A DNA stretch of 64,000 nt, taken from positions 4,393,444 to 4,457,443 of the forward strand of contig NZ_LT906450.1 in assembly GCF_900187265.1 (NCBI RefSeq), in the 5' to 3' direction. Shown here piece after piece: positions 60,801 through 64,000 of the stretch (its first letter is position 1; the number at the start of each line of letters is the position of its first letter). Position numbers and translations under genes: made by a program. Below the pieces are notes generated by a model, which made no database searches, was not told the origin of the DNA, and worked only from the letters and a program-made list of their open reading frames with translations. The stretch comes from Rhodococcus rhodochrous. GTDB lineage: Bacteria; Actinomycetota; Actinomycetes; Mycobacteriales; Mycobacteriaceae.

Positions 60801-61561
60801 ATGACCGAACCTCACTCCGGCCGTCCACCCGTCGTCGATCTCGCGACCTGGCAGGCCGCGCGCGACGAACTCCTCGTTCGGGAGAAAGCCCACACCAAGG
60901 AGGGCGACGCCATCGCCGCGGCCCGCCGACGACTCCCGATGGTGGAGTTCGACGGAACGGTCGAGGTGGTCGGGCCCGACGGCTCGGTCCCCTTCCTCGA
61001 CCTCTTCCAGGGCCGCAACGAACTCATGGTCTACAAGCACATGTGGTACGACGGTGCACCCCCGCAAGGACAGTGCGAGGGATGCACCACCACGGCCTGG
61101 CACGTCCGCGACGCCGTCTACCTCAATGCTCGCGGGGTGTCGTTCGTGTTCGTCACCACCGGTCCGTGGGAGGAGGTCGCGGCGTTCGTCGAGTTCATGG
61201 GCTACACCCAGCCCTGGTATTCGGTGCGCAACGTCGACGAACCCGTGGGCGGGGCGATGGGTTATCTCACCTCCTACCTCCGCGACGGTGACCGGACCTT
61301 CCTCACCTACTCAACGACGGGTCGCGGCACCGAACGGGCCAACAGCTCGGCCGGCCAGCTCGACATGACCCGTACGGGCGTGGCGAGAGGTGGGAGGACA
61401 AACCCGAGGGGTGGCCGGAGGGAGACGACCCGTGCTGGTTCTGGCGCGCCGACGCCGACGGCAATGCGACATGGGATGAGACGAGCCGCCCGGTGCCGCA
61501 GTGGACCCGGCCCGGCGCGACTCCCGTCGAGACCCTCGGCAGGCAGAGCAACTGGCACTGA
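60801..61561 (+). pseudogene. DUF899 family protein, frameshifted
   Basis: ATG 60801 behind GGGAGG. The intact part (MTEPHSGRPPVVDLATWQAA ... YLTSYLRDGDRTFLTYSTTGRGTE) matches the thioredoxin-like DUF899 family, with the cysteine pair in GQCEGCTTTAWHV. At about 61369-61371 the sequence has CCC where the family frame needs CCCC. After this point the normal C-terminus continues in the -1 frame (PYGRGERWEDKPEGWPEG ... GRQSNWH) to TGA 61561. A one-base deletion or a sequencing error explains this. Without correction, the first frame would run on into a long nonsense tail. Confidence 0.82.
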
Positions 61562-61641
61562 CCACCCGCAACCGGCACCGATCACACCGCCGGTGCCGCA
61601 CGCCTACCGTGGAACGAGGTGTTCCCGACGAAGGAGGGTGC

Positions 61642-62169
61642 GTGGCGGAACGGTCCGGGTCGACTCGTCCCGAGTCCGAATGGAACGGCCGGGATTGGTA
61701 CGTGAACTTCGGTGAGCGCAGCCCGTCACGCAATTGGGACGACGGTCGCCGCTACGGTTTCCTCGCCGCCGGCGGCGGCCGCTGGTATTCGGATTCCTTG
61801 CAGGAGTTGCCCGCCGGTGGCCGCGTCTTCGTCTACATCCCGAAGATCGGGTACGTGGGCATCGGCGTCGTGACCGGTCCGGCGGCTCCGGCCGACGAGG
61901 CGACGCTCGTCGTCGACGGGCGGCCGGTGCCGTTCCGCAGCCTCGACCTGAAGGCACCGTACGTCCACGAGAGCGAGGGCACGAACCCGCACGAGGACCA
62001 CCGCGAATGGATCGTGCCCGTGCAGTGGACGCACACCGTCGCGCGCGAGGATGCCTTCCGCATCCCGGGTCTGTTCGCGAATCAGAACTCGGCATGCCGC
62101 CTGCGTCACCGCTTCACCGTCGACACCGTGACATCGTTCTTCGAGAGCAATCAGGATCGGGACGGGTGA
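61642..62169 (+). CDS. Uncharacterised protein with an EVE/PUA-like sequence pattern
   Basis: A 175-residue protein starting at GTG 61642 behind AAGGAGGG. The core reads RDWYVNFGERSPSRNWDDGR, YGFLAAGGGRWYSDSLQELP, GRVFVYIPKIGYVGIGVVTG, HREWIVPVQWTHTVAREDAF and LRHRFTVDTVTSFF. The order (small beta units, a GD/GR-VFVYIP turn, GYVGIG, then W-rich strands) recalls EVE/PUA-like small-molecule or modified-base binding domains often fused to nucleases in defence proteins. I cannot confirm the family. It stands alone with normal codon use. Confidence 0.65.
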   Translation: MAERSGSTRPESEWNGRDWYVNFGERSPSRNWDDGRRYGFLAAGGGRWYSDSLQELPAGGRVFVYIPKIGYVGIGVVTGPAAPADEATLVVDGRPVPFRSLDLKAPYVHESEGTNPHEDHREWIVPVQWTHTVAREDAFRIPGLFANQNSACRLRHRFTVDTVTSFFESNQDRDG

Positions 62170-62191
62170 CAGCAGTAGCTCTTTCGCTCGG

Positions 62192-62671
62192 TCACTCCGT
62201 GTCGCGCAGCGCGCTCCTGCGTTCGACGCGGCGACGATCTGCCAGGTGGGCGTCGCGCAGCGCTTCGAGGAGACGCGGCGTGGTCCGCTCCCCGGGTTCG
62301 ACGACCGCCACCCATCCCAGTGAGCCGTAGACCGGGTGCGGGACGAACACGTCGGTCTCGGCGAAGTCGATCGTCGAAGGGTCGACGGACCGGGGCGGGC
62401 AGCCGAGCAACTCGGTGAACAGCTGCGATCCCGCATGGACGTTCACCCGCCATCGTCCCGGCTCGTCGAGGTGTGAATCCTCGTCGTCCGGATAGTTCTT
62501 CGTCACGATCGTCGCGTAGGGCTGCCGGTTGTGCGGGACCTCGCCGTCCGGGGCGTAGTAGAAGAAGTGGTCACCCCACGAGATCTCGGGATGCCCACTT
62601 CCCTCCTGTGGTGCGAGCTCGAGGACACCGTCGAAACTCCGGATCTCTGCAAGGATCTGTTCCATCGTCAT
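62192..62671 (-). CDS. DUF6194-like protein
   Basis: A 159-residue protein. ATG 62671 (MTMEQILAEIRSFDGV) is chosen over an upstream start at 62815, which would overlap the divergent MerR gene. It has the pattern HPEISWGDHFFYYAPDGEVP, QPYATIVTKNYPDD, GRWRVNVHAGSQLFTELLG, FVPHPVYGSLGWVAVVEPGE of the actinobacterial DUF6194 family, related to luciferase-like/DinB-neighbour small proteins of unknown role. It is divergent from the MerR gene with about 40 bp between starts. Confidence 0.8.
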   Translation of the reverse strand: MTMEQILAEIRSFDGVLELAPQEGSGHPEISWGDHFFYYAPDGEVPHNRQPYATIVTKNYPDDEDSHLDEPGRWRVNVHAGSQLFTELLGCPPRSVDPSTIDFAETDVFVPHPVYGSLGWVAVVEPGERTTPRLLEALRDAHLADRRRVERRSALRDTE

Positions 62672-62712
62672 ACTTCGAGTGTCGCCTTGAAGTGCTTGTG
62701 GAGGGTTCGGCT

Positions 62713-63510
62713 GTGGAGCACACGATGACGACGGGGCGTCTGGCCGCTGCCGCCGGATACTCCGTGCAGCAGGTGCGCGATCTCGAACGTCTCGGGATGA
62801 TCCCTCCCGCAGCACGAATGACCAACGGCTATCGCCGATTCGGACCCGAACACCTCACGGCGCTGCGCGCGTACCGCGCTCTGGCTGTCGCGGTCGGGCC
62901 CGTGGAGGCGCGCAGCGTCATGCACGATGTGCAGGTACTCCCCTACGACGAGGCGCTCGCCCGTGTCGTCGAACTCCACAGTGGGCTCGCGCGAGCCCGC
63001 GACGAGTGTCTCGCCGCGCTCCGCGCACTCGACGTGATCGTCGACGAGGCCGCCCACGATGCGCCTCCGCTGCCCGGCGACGCCATGAGCATCACCGAGC
63101 TGGCGAACGCCATCGGGGTGCGATCGTCCGCCCTCAGGTTCTGGGAGAAGGAGGGATTGGTCGCGCCCGAACGGATCGACCGCAACAATATTCGGAGCTA
63201 CTCACCCGCCGCGGCGCGGAACGCGCGGATCGTCGCTGCACTGCGCGCAGGTGGCTATCGCATCCCAGCGGTCAGGGCCGTGATGGCATCCATCGGAACC
63301 GACGGCGAGACCGATACCGCTCGGGACGCACTTCACGAGCGGCTGCGCACCGTCGCCGTGCAGTCCGAGGCGTTGCTGCGGGCCGGTGCCGACATTGCGA
63401 CCCTGATCGGGAACGTGGCTCCGCTCTCGACTATCTCGAATCCGACGAGTGCAGTCGCCACGGCACGCTTGTCACCATCACCCCGGGCTGGAACAACAGG
63501 CGGCTCTTGA
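62713..63510 (+). CDS. Regulator with two tandem MerR-type DNA-binding domains
   Basis: About 265 residues. GTG 62713 (GGAGGG upstream) and ATG 62725 (GGAG upstream) are both plausible starts. A first MerR helix-turn-helix (TTGRLAAAAGYSVQQVRDLE, NGYRRFGPEHLTAL) lies at residues 5-70. A second (MSITELANAIGVRSSALRFW, NNIRSYSPAAARNARIVAAL, GYRIPAVRAVMASI) lies at about 120-195. Two HTH units in one chain are unusual because MerR proteins normally dimerise one HTH each. It is divergent from DUF6194, and its 3' end overlaps the convergent permease gene by 80 bp. Confidence 0.85.
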   Translation: MEHTMTTGRLAAAAGYSVQQVRDLERLGMIPPAARMTNGYRRFGPEHLTALRAYRALAVAVGPVEARSVMHDVQVLPYDEALARVVELHSGLARARDECLAALRALDVIVDEAAHDAPPLPGDAMSITELANAIGVRSSALRFWEKEGLVAPERIDRNNIRSYSPAAARNARIVAALRAGGYRIPAVRAVMASIGTDGETDTARDALHERLRTVAVQSEALLRAGADIATLIGNVAPLSTISNPTSAVATARLSPSPRAGTTGGS

Positions 63511-64000
63511 GTCTGAGCGCGCTCTGGTTGTGGAGCAGGTTTTCCCACCAGTGACCCACGACGTACTCGGGGATGAAGACGGTGACCACATCGCGCGGCG
63601 AGTTGCCGCGCACCCGTCTGACGTAGTCGAGCACCGGTCGCGTGATCTCCCGGTACGGCGATTCCAGCACCTTCAGCGGAATCGTGATGTCGCTGGCCTC
63701 CCATTCGCGCACGAGTGCGCGGGTGTCCTCCTCGTCGACGTCGACGGTGATCGCTTCGAGGGTGTCGGGATGGGTGGCCGTGGCATACGCGAGCGCCCGA
63801 CGTGTCGGGTGGTGCAGCTTGGCCACGAGCACGATCGAATACGTGCGGCTGGGCAACAGACCGTCCCAGCCACCGGGGTCGAGTTCGACCGCCACGCGTC
63901 GGTAGTGGTGGCCGACGGCGCGCATCGTCACGAAGACGGTCACCATGGCGAGGATCGCGATCCACGCGCCGGCAACGAATTTCGTGACGAGCACGATGAT
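63431..64000 (-). CDS. APC-family amino-acid permease, C-terminal part
   Basis: The frame is open to the right edge and stops at 63431. The visible 190 residues hold one or two last membrane helices (LVTKFVAGAWIAILAMVTVF) and a cytoplasmic C-terminal domain of about 150 residues (YSIVLVAKLHHPTRRALAYA, AITVDVDEEDTRALVREWEA, ESPYREITRPVLDYVRRV, VTVFIPEYVVGHWWENLLHNQ). This tail is typical of large actinobacterial APC permeases of the YdaO/KUP-like group, and its pattern recalls a USP-like domain. The transported substrate cannot be told from this part. Confidence 0.85.
   Translation of the reverse strand: MIVLVTKFVAGAWIAILAMVTVFVTMRAVGHHYRRVAVELDPGGWDGLLPSRTYSIVLVAKLHHPTRRALAYATATHPDTLEAITVDVDEEDTRALVREWEASDITIPLKVLESPYREITRPVLDYVRRVRGNSPRDVVTVFIPEYVVGHWWENLLHNQSALRLKSRLLFQPGVMVTSVPWRLHSSDSR

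Noticed and set aside
59847-61715. 622-codon frame apparently fusing a hydrolase-region product to DUF899
   Set aside because: The first 300 codons are out of frame with the hydrolase, and the last 100 are the off-frame tail after the DUF899 frameshift. Only 60801 to about 61369 is genuine.

Overview
The window looks like a chromosomal piece of a high-GC actinomycete, most likely Rhodococcus or a close relative. This is inferred from the strong G/C third-position bias, a CYP116B-type self-sufficient P450, actinobacterial two-component systems and a very large NRPS gene. No rRNA, tRNA or CRISPR array was seen.

Layout. (1) 1-12089: the 5' part of one enormous NRPS gene on the minus strand, running off the left edge. 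It encodes four C-A-T modules and its third adenylation domain carries the classic threonine code. (2) 12300-18225: a divergent DUF4012 membrane protein, then an insertion-sequence cluster: an IS5-family element whose target site is the DUF4012 stop codon, and an IS4-family element interrupted by an ISL3-family element. Every element has clean inverted repeats and target duplications. (3) 18584-28409: a minus-strand polysaccharide (capsule/EPS) operon of visibly lower GC: polyprenyl-phosphate sugar transferase, acyltransferase, UDP-glucose dehydrogenase, two glycosyltransferases, Wzx-like flippase, Wzy-like polymerase and a third glycosyltransferase. The divergent galU supplies UDP-glucose. 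(4) 30221-35539: a plasmid/ICE-type helix-turn-helix protein, an aspartate-dehydrogenase-like protein, an unknown small protein, and an SDR dehydrogenase gene split by an IS256-family element. (5) 35806-46671: two further sugar-transferase paralogues flank a copper-defence cluster (CopB ATPase and DUF305 lipoprotein, with a divergent response regulator/kinase pair), a SRPBCC protein, an MBL-fold lipoprotein and a bile-salt-hydrolase-like enzyme. (6) 47329-52568: IclR regulator, CYP116B P450, MHS transporter and SnoaL-like protein, probably a small catabolic unit with a visible palindromic operator. (7) 52722-58059: a two-component system divergent from a VTC-domain / DUF4956 / CotH operon. (8) 58100-64000: enoyl-CoA hydratase, two nearly identical 21-codon membrane-peptide genes, hydrolase, a frameshifted DUF899 gene, DUF6194, a tandem-MerR regulator and the end of an APC permease.

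The most interesting items are not standard annotations. All three sugar-transferase paralogues are preceded by an identical 16-nt palindrome/Shine-Dalgarno block and a 6-codon leader ORF whose stop overlaps the enzyme start (ATGA), always 17 nt apart, although the leader peptides differ. The two 21-codon membrane peptides differ at eight codons, seven of them silent, each with its own ribosome site and terminator. A family of three intergenic hairpins keeps a fixed loop while its stem shows compensatory changes.
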